Below, one piece after another: positions 1-5,080 of a DNA stretch of 5,080 nt; position 1 is the stretch's first letter, and the number at the start of each line of letters is the position of its first letter. Origin of the DNA: an uncultured Bacillota bacterium (lineage in GTDB: Bacteria > Bacillota > Clostridia > Peptostreptococcales > Anaerovoracaceae). The notes under the pieces are model-generated. The model worked only from the letters and a program-made list of their open reading frames with translations. It had not been told where the DNA came from and made no database searches. The stretch lies in the NCBI GenBank assembly GCA_949287115.1, contig CASEFF010000113.1, positions 1-5,080 on the forward strand. Direction: 5' to 3'. The position numbers and the translations under genes were made by a program.

Positions 1-2
1 AC

Positions 3-1034
3 AGAGCGATGGAGATATATGACGTGCCGAGCGTGGCTCTGGGCGTGATGATAGGAGACGAAAGGTTTACGGGCTCCAGAGGATACAGGAACTTCATGAC
101 GAAGGATCCGATAGACACGGACGACGTATACCACTGTGCTTCCGCATCGAAGATGATGACAGCCACAGGCATCATGAAGCTGGTGGATGAGAAGAAGATA
201 GCTCTCGATGACAGGCTGGTGGATCTGCTGCCTTACTGGGAGATGGACGATGAGAGATGCAGAGACGTGAAACTGTGGCATCTGCTCTGCCACGTATCCG
301 GCATGCACGACGTGCCGGTGGAGGACTGGGAAGAAAAATGGGCGGAAAAGGTGACCGATCCGGGCGCCATAAAACGCTACGTCACATCGGACGAGGTGAT
401 AAAGGGCAGGATGCTCTGTGAGCCGGAAAAGGGCGGCTTCATATACAGCAGCATAGGATATGAGCTTCTGGGCGCCATCATCGAAGAAGCGTCCGGGATG
501 CTGTTTAACGAATACATAAAGGAAAACTGCATAAAGCCGGCCGGCATGAAAAACACCACTGTCATGACGGTGGAAAGGACCGGCGGGAGCCTCGAGCTGG
601 AGGACATAGACAGGCTGAGGATGGCGATGCCGTATGAGAGAGACGAAAACAGAAATTTCATAACGGCAAAGTATTACCCGTACAGCAGGCAGCACGCACC
701 AAGCTCGACCCTCACGACGAACGTGGCGGATATGCTGTGCTGGGGACGTTTCCATCTGGGCAGAAAGGCCTTTTCAAGCGATACGTACGACGTGATGTGG
801 CGCGAATACGCGACGGTGCCGAACAACGGGGAAAAGATGGGGCTCGGATGGTTCATGAGGGAGCAGGAAGGCTACCATTTCATAGGTCACGAAGGCACGG
901 ACATAGGATTCAGGGCCAGCTTCTGGATGTGCCCGGCTCTCGACATGACCATAGCCGTACTGTCCAACGTATCCGGGGCGCCGGTCAAGAGGATAAACAA
1001 GACGATGTTTGAGGAGCTCATTCGTTTCTTATAA
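3..1034 (+). CDS. Serine hydrolase, beta-lactamase / DD-peptidase (class C-like) family, 5' end probably outside window
   Basis: This is a penicillin-binding-protein-like serine hydrolase, a family that includes class C beta-lactamases, D-Ala-D-Ala carboxypeptidases and esterases. Numbering from the ATG at 9, the visible motifs are the nucleophile SxxK motif S45-A-S-K48, followed by a typical helix (TATGIMKLVDEKKIALDD), then 'LWHLLCHVSGM' at 89-99. The second motif is Y146-S-S148, where the family normally has Y-x-N. The third is H294-E-G296, the HxG/KTG equivalent, followed by a C-terminal strand ending 'IAVLSN'. The frame is open to the left edge, and 'RAMEIYDVPSVALGV' aligns with the conserved start of the domain (usually 'VPGvavgV'). 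The ATG at 9 is therefore probably internal and the true start upstream. Any signal peptide or membrane anchor would lie in the missing part, so location is unknown. The substrate cannot be told from sequence: it could be a peptidase, esterase or amidase as easily as a beta-lactamase. The 3' end overlaps the convergent gene by 17 bp. Confidence 0.88.
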   Translation, partial: RAMEIYDVPSVALGVMIGDERFTGSRGYRNFMTKDPIDTDDVYHCASASKMMTATGIMKLVDEKKIALDDRLVDLLPYWEMDDERCRDVKLWHLLCHVSGMHDVPVEDWEEKWAEKVTDPGAIKRYVTSDEVIKGRMLCEPEKGGFIYSSIGYELLGAIIEEASGMLFNEYIKENCIKPAGMKNTTVMTVERTGGSLELEDIDRLRMAMPYERDENRNFITAKYYPYSRQHAPSSTLTTNVADMLCWGRFHLGRKAFSSDTYDVMWREYATVPNNGEKMGLGWFMREQEGYHFIGHEGTDIGFRASFWMCPALDMTIAVLSNVSGAPVKRINKTMFEELIRFL

Positions 1035-2244
1035 AATCGAGGAAATCTTCGAAGTCTTCGAAGTCGCTCTGGATGAATTCGAAAAGCACCGGCTCCTTGA
1101 ATTCATACTTTGCCGTCACTATGAGATATGGCGCCAGCATGCTGACGCGCAGCTTGTTCTCAAGGTAGCGTATGTCGGCGAGGCTGTAGGCGGATGCGAT
1201 GAGCTGGCCGTAATCGGTGAGAAAGTACACACCCTTGACATCGTTGTTGAGACGGAATATGCGTTCGTTTACATGATCGTTGTTCTTCTTGAAGGCCATG
1301 AACATGCGGCCGTTATCGTGAGACGTCATGACGGTGTTGAGATTCACCGTCAGCTCGCCGATGTTGTTTTCCATATCCTCTTCGGACAGCATGACTTCAT
1401 AAACCGTGACAAACTCGGGCTTTGCCAGCATCATTGCTGCCTCCGCGGCGCTGACGGCAAAGTTCGAGCATTTTTTTGCCGCAACGATCTTCTTGTTCTT
1501 TACGACGACGTTGGAGATGACCGTCTCGTAGTGTCCGTTCTGCTCAATCAGCGATTCGCACAGGTAGGAAACGGCGCCGTCGTCAAAGCTGCGGTCCGTG
1601 TCGATGACGTTTTTCAGGAACGTGGCCGGAAAATAGTCGTCGTAGAGGTCCAGCGGTACATTTTTTGACGCAAGGTATCTGCCGCCCGCATGATCGCGGC
1701 CGAAACACCTCATGAGAAAGTAATTTACGGCCTGATAGTCCGATTTGATATCGCCGCACATATCGTGCATGACTTTTTTCTTTTCGTCTGCGGAAAGTTC
1801 CGTCGGCGGTTCGAGCAGAAAGCTGTATTCCCTGTAATTTTCGGGAAGAGGAAGTCCACGGCTCTCGTTGAATCTTCTGTAGTACGTCATGACGCCTTTA
1901 AGCTCGCGCTCCGTCAGGCTCACTTTCTTCGCGCCGAGACCGCCTGTCAGGCTCTGCTCTATGTATGCGATGTCATCGGGGGCATTGCCCATGACCGATC
2001 TGTACGTCTCGAGCCCTGCCTCCTCGCAGTCTATGTAAAAGAACTGATGGAGATCGCAGTCTTCGTCCATGCCCGAGAGTTTCCATCGGGCGTATACGGA
2101 AAGAACGCCCATGAGCCGGGTGTCGGTGATGTATGCCGAAACAAAGTATTTTTCGCGTTTTTCCATGGTGGCGGAAAGACCGCCTTCTATGACTGTAAGT
2201 TTAGGTCTGCTCAAATCTCCTACCTCGTCTGTATCCGTGCGCAA
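1018..2244 (-). CDS. Conserved-looking protein of unknown function, 408 aa, TTG start
   Basis: I do not recognise this family. The frame is a long uninterrupted ORF with its own promoter and ribosome binding site, which supports a real gene. The product is acidic, with no signal peptide and no obvious membrane segment, so it is probably cytoplasmic. It has a basic, low-complexity N-terminal tail ('RPKLTVIEGG' at about 13-22), then a mixed alpha/beta body from 'MEKREKYFVSAYITDTRLMGVLSVYARW' (split across about 27-54). A short stretch at 300-340 reads like beta strands ('ELTVNLNTVMT', 'GRMFMAFKK'). The C-terminus is acidic and aromatic with a DFE-DFE-DFLDF repeat. Start: the TTG at 2244 has AGGA 7 bases upstream. 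A TTG at 2214 (residue 11) and the ATG at residue 27 are in-frame alternatives with poorer or less clear signals. Codon usage differs from the neighbours: Arg is mostly CGN and Ile mostly ATC, against AGR and ATA in the forward genes. It is divergent from metK and convergent with the hydrolase, so it is probably a single-gene unit. Confidence 0.82.
   Translation of the reverse strand: MRTDTDEVGDLSRPKLTVIEGGLSATMEKREKYFVSAYITDTRLMGVLSVYARWKLSGMDEDCDLHQFFYIDCEEAGLETYRSVMGNAPDDIAYIEQSLTGGLGAKKVSLTERELKGVMTYYRRFNESRGLPLPENYREYSFLLEPPTELSADEKKKVMHDMCGDIKSDYQAVNYFLMRCFGRDHAGGRYLASKNVPLDLYDDYFPATFLKNVIDTDRSFDDGAVSYLCESLIEQNGHYETVISNVVVKNKKIVAAKKCSNFAVSAAEAAMMLAKPEFVTVYEVMLSEEDMENNIGELTVNLNTVMTSHDNGRMFMAFKKNNDHVNERIFRLNNDVKGVYFLTDYGQLIASAYSLADIRYLENKLRVSMLAPYLIVTAKYEFKEPVLFEFIQSDFEDFEDFLDFIRNE
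1047..1064. repeat. Tandem 9-bp repeat (2 copies) in the 3' end of the unknown gene
   Basis: CTTCGAAGT occurs twice in tandem, at 1047-1055 and 1056-1064. On the reverse strand this encodes the duplicated DFE-DFE unit near the C-terminus of the unknown protein. Each copy contains the palindrome CTTCGAAG, so the pair also forms a dyad around a single central T at 1055. It has no following T-run, so it does not look like a terminator. The simplest reading is a small in-frame slippage duplication. Confidence 0.7.
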
Positions 2245-2251
2245 AGCCGTA

Positions 2252-2255
2252 TCCT
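2252..2255 (-). promoter_or_regulatory. Ribosome binding site that supports the TTG start of the unknown gene
   Basis: The reverse strand reads AACAGGATACGGCT then TTG. AGGA lies 7 bases ahead of the TTG at 2244, which is standard spacing. This is the main reason for choosing that start over the TTG at 2214 (preceded by GAGG at 8 bases) and the ATG at residue 27 (no purine-rich site in front of it). Confidence 0.55.
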
Positions 2256-2264
2256 GTTAAAGAA

Positions 2265-2292
2265 AGTATACCCCATTTCATGAAAAATACAA
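2265..2292 (-). promoter_or_regulatory. Predicted SigA-type promoter of the unknown gene
   Basis: On the reverse strand, TATACT (2270-2265) matches the -10 consensus at 5 of 6 positions. TTGTAT (2292-2287) is a weak -35 box with a 16-base spacer. Transcription would start near 2258, giving an untranslated leader of only about 14 bases that just holds the AGGA site. The spacer contains the perfect 10-bp palindrome TTTCATGAAA (2276-2285), which could be an operator or chance. Confidence 0.55.
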
Positions 2293-2313
2293 GGGGATAA
2301 CGCCGGCAACCTA

Positions 2314-2341
2314 TTGACAGCTTATTAAATTGTTATATAAT
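2314..2341 (+). promoter_or_regulatory. Consensus SigA-type promoter of metK
   Basis: TTGACA (2314-2319) and TATAAT (2336-2341) both match the housekeeping consensus exactly, with a 16-base spacer, one short of the 17-base optimum. The start of transcription is expected near 2348-2350. This places the whole SAM riboswitch (from 2365) in the transcript and gives a metK leader of roughly 200 bases. Such a strong unregulated core promoter fits a gene whose control is by attenuation in the leader. Confidence 0.88.
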
Positions 2342-2361
2342 AAAATGTAGACAATTTAATA
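2323..2361. repeat. Perfect 11-bp inverted repeat bracketing the metK -10 box; candidate operator
   Basis: TATTAAATTGT (2323-2333) is the exact reverse complement of ACAATTTAATA (2351-2361). The 17-base spacer holds the -10 box TATAAT and the expected transcription start. The left arm lies upstream of the start site and would not be transcribed, so the repeat cannot fold as a leader RNA hairpin. It could act only as DNA, for example as a repressor operator. The region is AT-rich, which raises the chance of coincidence. Confidence 0.5.
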
Positions 2362-2364
2362 CAT

Positions 2365-2472
2365 CCTTATTGAGAGCGGCGGAGGGACTAGGCCCTGTGA
2401 AACCCGGCAACCCCCGTACTGAGAAGTATGGAAGGTGCTAAATCCTACAGAAGTTTATTCTGAAAGATGAGG
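2365..2472 (+). promoter_or_regulatory. SAM-I (S-box) riboswitch aptamer controlling metK
   Basis: This leader element binds S-adenosylmethionine and reduces downstream expression when SAM is plentiful. The S-box conserved blocks are present in order: GGAGGGA (2381-2387), GGCCCTGTGAAACCCGGCAA (2391-2410, followed by CC) and AAGGTGCTAAATCC (2432-2445). All helices can be drawn. P1 pairs CCTTAT (2365-2370) with ATGAGG (2467-2472). P3 pairs 2414-2420 with 2425-2431 and is closed by a GAGA tetraloop. P4 pairs CAGAA (2448-2452) with TTCTG (2458-2462). In the SAM-free state, GGAAAGA (2471-2477), which includes the last two bases of P1, can instead pair with TCTTTCT (2495-2501) in the 5' side of the terminator. 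That would serve as the antiterminator. The folds are by eye, not computed. Confidence 0.95.
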
Positions 2473-2491
2473 AAAGATAATGAGAACATAC

Positions 2492-2523
2492 GGCTCTTTC
2501 TGATTCTTGAAAGAGCCTTTTTT
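2492..2523 (+). terminator. Intrinsic terminator, riboswitch expression platform
   Basis: GGCTCTTTC (2492-2500) pairs perfectly with GAAAGAGCC (2509-2517) around the 8-base loop TGATTCTT, followed by six T (2518-2523). It lies 19 bases after the aptamer and 23 bases before the metK ATG. This is the transcription-attenuation arrangement usual for S-box leaders: SAM-bound aptamer permits the terminator, while unbound leader favours the competing antiterminator. Confidence 0.93.
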
Positions 2524-2546
2524 AATGAGAAAACCGGAGGGATAAG

Positions 2547-3740
2547 ATGAGAAAACTTTTTACATCGGAATCGGTAACGGAAGGGCATCCTGATAAGATC
2601 TGCGATCAGATCTCCGATGCCATAGTCGATGCCATAATGGAAAACGACCCGTGCGGCAGAGTGGCGGCCGAGACGACGGTCAACACAGGATACGCCATGG
2701 TCATGGGAGAGATAAGCACGGAGTGTTACATAGACATACAGAAGATAGTCAGGGACGTGATATGCGACATAGGGTATGATCAGTGCGAGTACGGGTTTGA
2801 CGGAAACGTGTGCGCGGTGCTGACGGCCATAGACGAGCAGTCGCCCGACATAGCCATGGGCGTCGACAAGGCGCTGGAGTACAGGGACGGCGAGCTTCCC
2901 GATGAAGCGGACGTTTCTCAGGAAACGGGAGCGGGCGATCAGGGTATGATGTTCGGCTTTGCCTGCAATGAGACGCCGGAGCTGATGCCGATGCCGATAT
3001 CGCTGGCCCACAGGCTGTCGAGAAGACTGGCGGAAGTCAGGAAGGACGGGACGCTGCCGTATCTCAGGCCGGACGGCAAGACGCAGGTCACGGTGGAGTA
3101 CGACGATGATAAGGTGAAGAGGATAGATACGATAGTCATATCGACGCAGCACGATCCGGAGACAGCGCTGGAGCAGATAAGGGAAGATCTCATGGAGTAC
3201 GTGATAAAACCGGTAATAGACCCTTCGCTTCTCGATGACGATACGAAATACTTCATAAACCCTACCGGCAGATTCGTGATAGGGGGACCTCACGGAGATT
3301 CGGGCCTTACGGGAAGAAAGCTGATAGTGGACACGTACGGCGGGTACGCCCACCACGGAGGCGGCGCCTTCAGCGGCAAGGATCCGACGAAAGTGGACCG
3401 TTCGGCGGCCTATGCGGCAAGATACGCGGCAAAGAACATCGTGGCTGCGGGGCTGGCGGACAAGTGCGAGATCCAGGTGGCATATGCCATAGGAGTTGCC
3501 AGACCGGTATCGGTACTTGTGGATTCATTCGGAACGGGAAAGGTGTCCGACGAAAAGCTGGCGGAGCTCGTACAGGAACATTTCGACCTGCGACCGGCGG
3601 CGATAATCAGAGAGCTGGATCTCAGAAGGCCTATATACAGACAGGTGGCGGCATACGGTCACTTCGGCAGGACGGACATCGACGTGCCGTGGGAAAAGAC
3701 GGACAGAGCGGACGCTCTGAGAAAGGCAGCCGGGATATGA
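2547..3740 (+). CDS. metK: S-adenosylmethionine synthase (methionine adenosyltransferase)
   Basis: MetK makes S-adenosylmethionine from methionine and ATP, releasing phosphate and pyrophosphate. It is a cytoplasmic enzyme, normally a homotetramer needing Mg2+ and K+. At 397 residues it is full length for the bacterial family. Signature motifs: [16 protein letters not shown] at 13-28, carrying the catalytic His14 and metal-binding Asp16; E42 in 'AAETTVNTG'; the ATP-binding [10 protein letters not shown] at 128-137; [21 protein letters not shown] (split over 246-266), the phosphate-binding segment; and [20 protein letters not shown] at 271-290, with the active-site lysines. All key residues seem intact. 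The ATG is preceded by GGAGGG (2536-2541) at good spacing, and the N-terminus [17 protein letters not shown] matches the family. Arg is almost always AGA/AGG and Ile mainly ATA. Expression is controlled by the SAM riboswitch just upstream, a direct end-product feedback. The aspartate kinase gene follows after 86 bp with no visible terminator. Confidence 0.98.
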   Translation: MRKLFTSESVTEGHPDKICDQISDAIVDAIMENDPCGRVAAETTVNTGYAMVMGEISTECYIDIQKIVRDVICDIGYDQCEYGFDGNVCAVLTAIDEQSPDIAMGVDKALEYRDGELPDEADVSQETGAGDQGMMFGFACNETPELMPMPISLAHRLSRRLAEVRKDGTLPYLRPDGKTQVTVEYDDDKVKRIDTIVISTQHDPETALEQIREDLMEYVIKPVIDPSLLDDDTKYFINPTGRFVIGGPHGDSGLTGRKLIVDTYGGYAHHGGGAFSGKDPTKVDRSAAYAARYAAKNIVAAGLADKCEIQVAYAIGVARPVSVLVDSFGTGKVSDEKLAELVQEHFDLRPAAIIRELDLRRPIYRQVAAYGHFGRTDIDVPWEKTDRADALRKAAGI

Positions 3741-3809
3741 CGCCGACGACAGGCGGGAAAACGGGAAAACAAAACAGGAGATCGGAATATATCGGATAGG
3801 ATAATCGAA

Positions 3810-3814
3810 AGGAG
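3810..3814 (+). promoter_or_regulatory. Ribosome binding site of the aspartate kinase, with long spacing
   Basis: AGGAG (within AAAGGAGAG) lies 12 bases before the ATG at 3827, longer than the usual 5-9. An in-frame TAA at 3821-3823 rules out any earlier start, and the protein begins with the canonical MGVKVAKFGGSS. The ATG is therefore secure, and the spacing may only mean modest translation. Confidence 0.6.
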
Positions 3815-3826
3815 AGTCAATAAAAC

Positions 3827-5080
3827 ATGGGAGTCAAAGTCGCCAAGTTCGGAGGTTCGTCCGTAGCGGACGCGCTGCAGATAGAGAAGATAAGGAAGAT
3901 AATAGAAGGTGACGGGGATATAAAGTACGTTGTCGTGTCTGCGCCGGGCAAGAGGTTTGCCGAGGACAGCAAGATAACGGATCTTCTGTATCTCTGCAAG
4001 ACACATATAGAGCATAAGATACCTTACCAGCAGATATTTCAGGTGGTGCGCGACAGGTTCATGGCAGTCAGCGTCAATCTGGATGTAGATGTGGATCTCG
4101 ACAGGGAGTTCGAGGAGATCCAGAGAAATCTGGAAGGTGGCGCCAGCGCCGATTACATAGCCAGCAGAGGAGAATATCTCAATGCCCTCGTAATAGCCGC
4201 ATATCTGGGATACGATTTCGTGGACGCGTCGACCATGGTGAAGTTCGACGAAAAGGGAAGGTTCATGGAGGACCTTACCAACATGGAGATAAAGAACAAG
4301 CTGGCCAGGCATGACAGAGCGGTCATCCCGGGATTTTACGGATCGAAGATAGACGGGACGGTCAGGACGTTCTCCAGAGGCGGCTCCGACATAACGGGCG
4401 CGCTGGTGGCAAGAGCCGTGGGCGCCGATGTCTATGAGAACTGGACGGACGTGTCGGGATTCCTCATGGCCGATCCGCGCATAGTGGACAATCCTAAACC
4501 GATAAGCAGCGTATCGTACAAGGAGCTGCGGGAGCTTTCGTATATGGGTGCGTCCGTGCTCCACGAGGACGCCATATATCCGGCGAGAGTGGCCAACATA
4601 CCTATCAACATCAGGAACACCAACAGGCCGGAGGATCCGGGAACGATAATAACGTCAGAACCGGGCAAGCTGGAAGAAGGTCAGATCATAGCCGGCATAG
4701 CAGGCAGCAAGGACTTTACGGTAATAGCCATGTATAAGAACCTGATGAGCAGCGAAAGGGGATTCATCAGGAAGATGACGGCTATACTGGAAGACTATGA
4801 CGTGCCGATCGAACACATACCGAGCGGAGTTGACACCCTTTCCGTGGTGCTGGACAACGATGCCATAGACGGCAAGGTGGACGAGATCGTAGATGAGTTC
4901 GAACGTCAGCTCAAGCCTGATACGATAGAGGTGTTCGAGAACATGGCTCTCATAGCCACGGTAGGTCACGGTATGTCGTCGAGGACGGGAACAGCCGCCA
5001 GACTGTTCACGGCCCTTGCCAACGAGAAGGTCAACATCAGGATGATAGACCAGGGCTCCAGCGAGATGAACATAATCGTG
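3827..5080 (+). CDS. Aspartate kinase (aspartokinase), 3' end outside window
   Basis: This enzyme phosphorylates aspartate with ATP to give 4-phospho-aspartate, the committed step to lysine, threonine and methionine. The frame is open for 418 codons up to the window edge. Domains in order: an amino-acid kinase domain with KFGGSSVAD at 7-15, SRGEYLNA at 113-120 (the usual 'GErlS' segment), FVDAS at 131-135, SRGGSDITGALVARAVGADV at 183-202, and WTDVSGFLMADPRIV at 206-220, close to the family's 'TDVdGv.taDPR'. YMGASVLHEDAIYPA follows at 239-253. Two C-terminal ACT domains come next, at roughly 296-360 (with 'IEHIPSGVDTLSVV') and from 372 onward ('MALIATVGHGMSSRTGTAARLF' in two parts), ending at 'SSEMNIIV'. 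Clostridial members are about 435-445 residues, so perhaps 20-25 are missing. The ACT domains imply allosteric feedback, but whether by lysine, threonine or both cannot be told, so no symbol is given. The 86-bp gap from metK is too short for a lysine riboswitch and has no terminator, which suggests co-transcription under SAM control. Confidence 0.95.
   Translation, partial: MGVKVAKFGGSSVADALQIEKIRKIIEGDGDIKYVVVSAPGKRFAEDSKITDLLYLCKTHIEHKIPYQQIFQVVRDRFMAVSVNLDVDVDLDREFEEIQRNLEGGASADYIASRGEYLNALVIAAYLGYDFVDASTMVKFDEKGRFMEDLTNMEIKNKLARHDRAVIPGFYGSKIDGTVRTFSRGGSDITGALVARAVGADVYENWTDVSGFLMADPRIVDNPKPISSVSYKELRELSYMGASVLHEDAIYPARVANIPINIRNTNRPEDPGTIITSEPGKLEEGQIIAGIAGSKDFTVIAMYKNLMSSERGFIRKMTAILEDYDVPIEHIPSGVDTLSVVLDNDAIDGKVDEIVDEFERQLKPDTIEVFENMALIATVGHGMSSRTGTAARLFTALANEKVNIRMIDQGSSEMNIIV

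Noticed and set aside
2170..2184. GGCGG/CCGCC hairpin near the 5' end of the unknown gene
   Set aside because: A 5-bp stem inside coding sequence with no conserved context is expected by chance.
1690..2283. Forward-strand frames at 1009-1668 and 1690-2283 opposite the unknown gene
   Set aside because: They are two fragments of one antisense frame, whereas the reverse strand gives one continuous 408-codon frame with a promoter and AGGA site. The reverse reading is clearly better.
2445..3356. Long reverse-strand open frame (303 codons) opposite metK
   Set aside because: It is a shadow of the certain metK gene and extends into the riboswitch. Its product is rich in Arg, Tyr, His and Val with no recognisable domain.
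3741..3757. Possible terminator hairpin CGCC/GGCG right after the metK stop
   Set aside because: The stem is only 4 bp and is followed by GGAAAACGGG rather than a T-run, so it is not a credible intrinsic terminator.
3741..3826. Possible lysine riboswitch ahead of the aspartate kinase
   Set aside because: The 86-bp gap is about half the length needed for that aptamer and shows none of its conserved blocks.
3659..4564. Long reverse-strand open frame (301 codons) opposite the metK end and aspartate kinase
   Set aside because: It covers the end of one well-supported gene, the gap, and the start of another. Its skewed composition is typical of an antisense frame and it has no supporting ribosome binding site or domain.
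1..5080. CRISPR arrays, insertion sequences, tRNA or rRNA genes, phage genes
   Set aside because: I read both strands for regular spaced repeats, transposase motifs, terminal inverted repeats and tRNA cloverleaf blocks, and saw none.

Overview
The window looks like chromosomal DNA from a Gram-positive bacterium of the Bacillota, most likely a Clostridia-class anaerobe. The signs are a consensus SigA-type promoter, strong GGAGG-type ribosome binding sites, an S-box (SAM-I) riboswitch ahead of metK with a terminator-type expression platform, and a clostridial-style aspartate kinase. The forward-strand genes strongly prefer ATA for Ile and AGA/AGG for Arg. Genus-level placement is not possible from this sequence alone.

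Layout: (1) positions 1-1034 (+) hold the 3' part of a serine beta-lactamase/DD-peptidase-family hydrolase, whose N-terminus probably lies outside the window. (2) Positions 1018-2244 (-) hold a 408-residue protein of unknown function, convergent with and overlapping the hydrolase by 17 bp. (3) Positions 2245-2546 are a divergent regulatory region. It carries a short-leader promoter for the unknown gene, a consensus promoter for metK, an 11-bp perfect inverted repeat that brackets the metK -10 box, a complete SAM-I riboswitch aptamer, and an intrinsic terminator. (4) Positions 2547-3740 (+) are a full-length metK (SAM synthetase). (5) Positions 3827-5080 (+) are an aspartate kinase that runs off the right edge, lacking perhaps 20-25 C-terminal residues.

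How it works together: aspartate kinase makes aspartyl phosphate, the entry to the aspartate family (Lys, Thr, Met). MetK converts methionine plus ATP to SAM. No terminator is visible in the 86-bp gap between them, so both are probably transcribed from the metK promoter. SAM binding to the leader would then attenuate both the first step of the pathway and the SAM-forming step. The hydrolase and the unknown gene show no evident link to this pathway.

No mobile element, CRISPR array, tRNA or rRNA is visible. Most of the window is ordinary core metabolism. The items most worth a second look are the dyad around the metK -10 box, the SAM-controlled metK-aspartate kinase pairing, and the unknown reverse-strand gene with its different codon usage.
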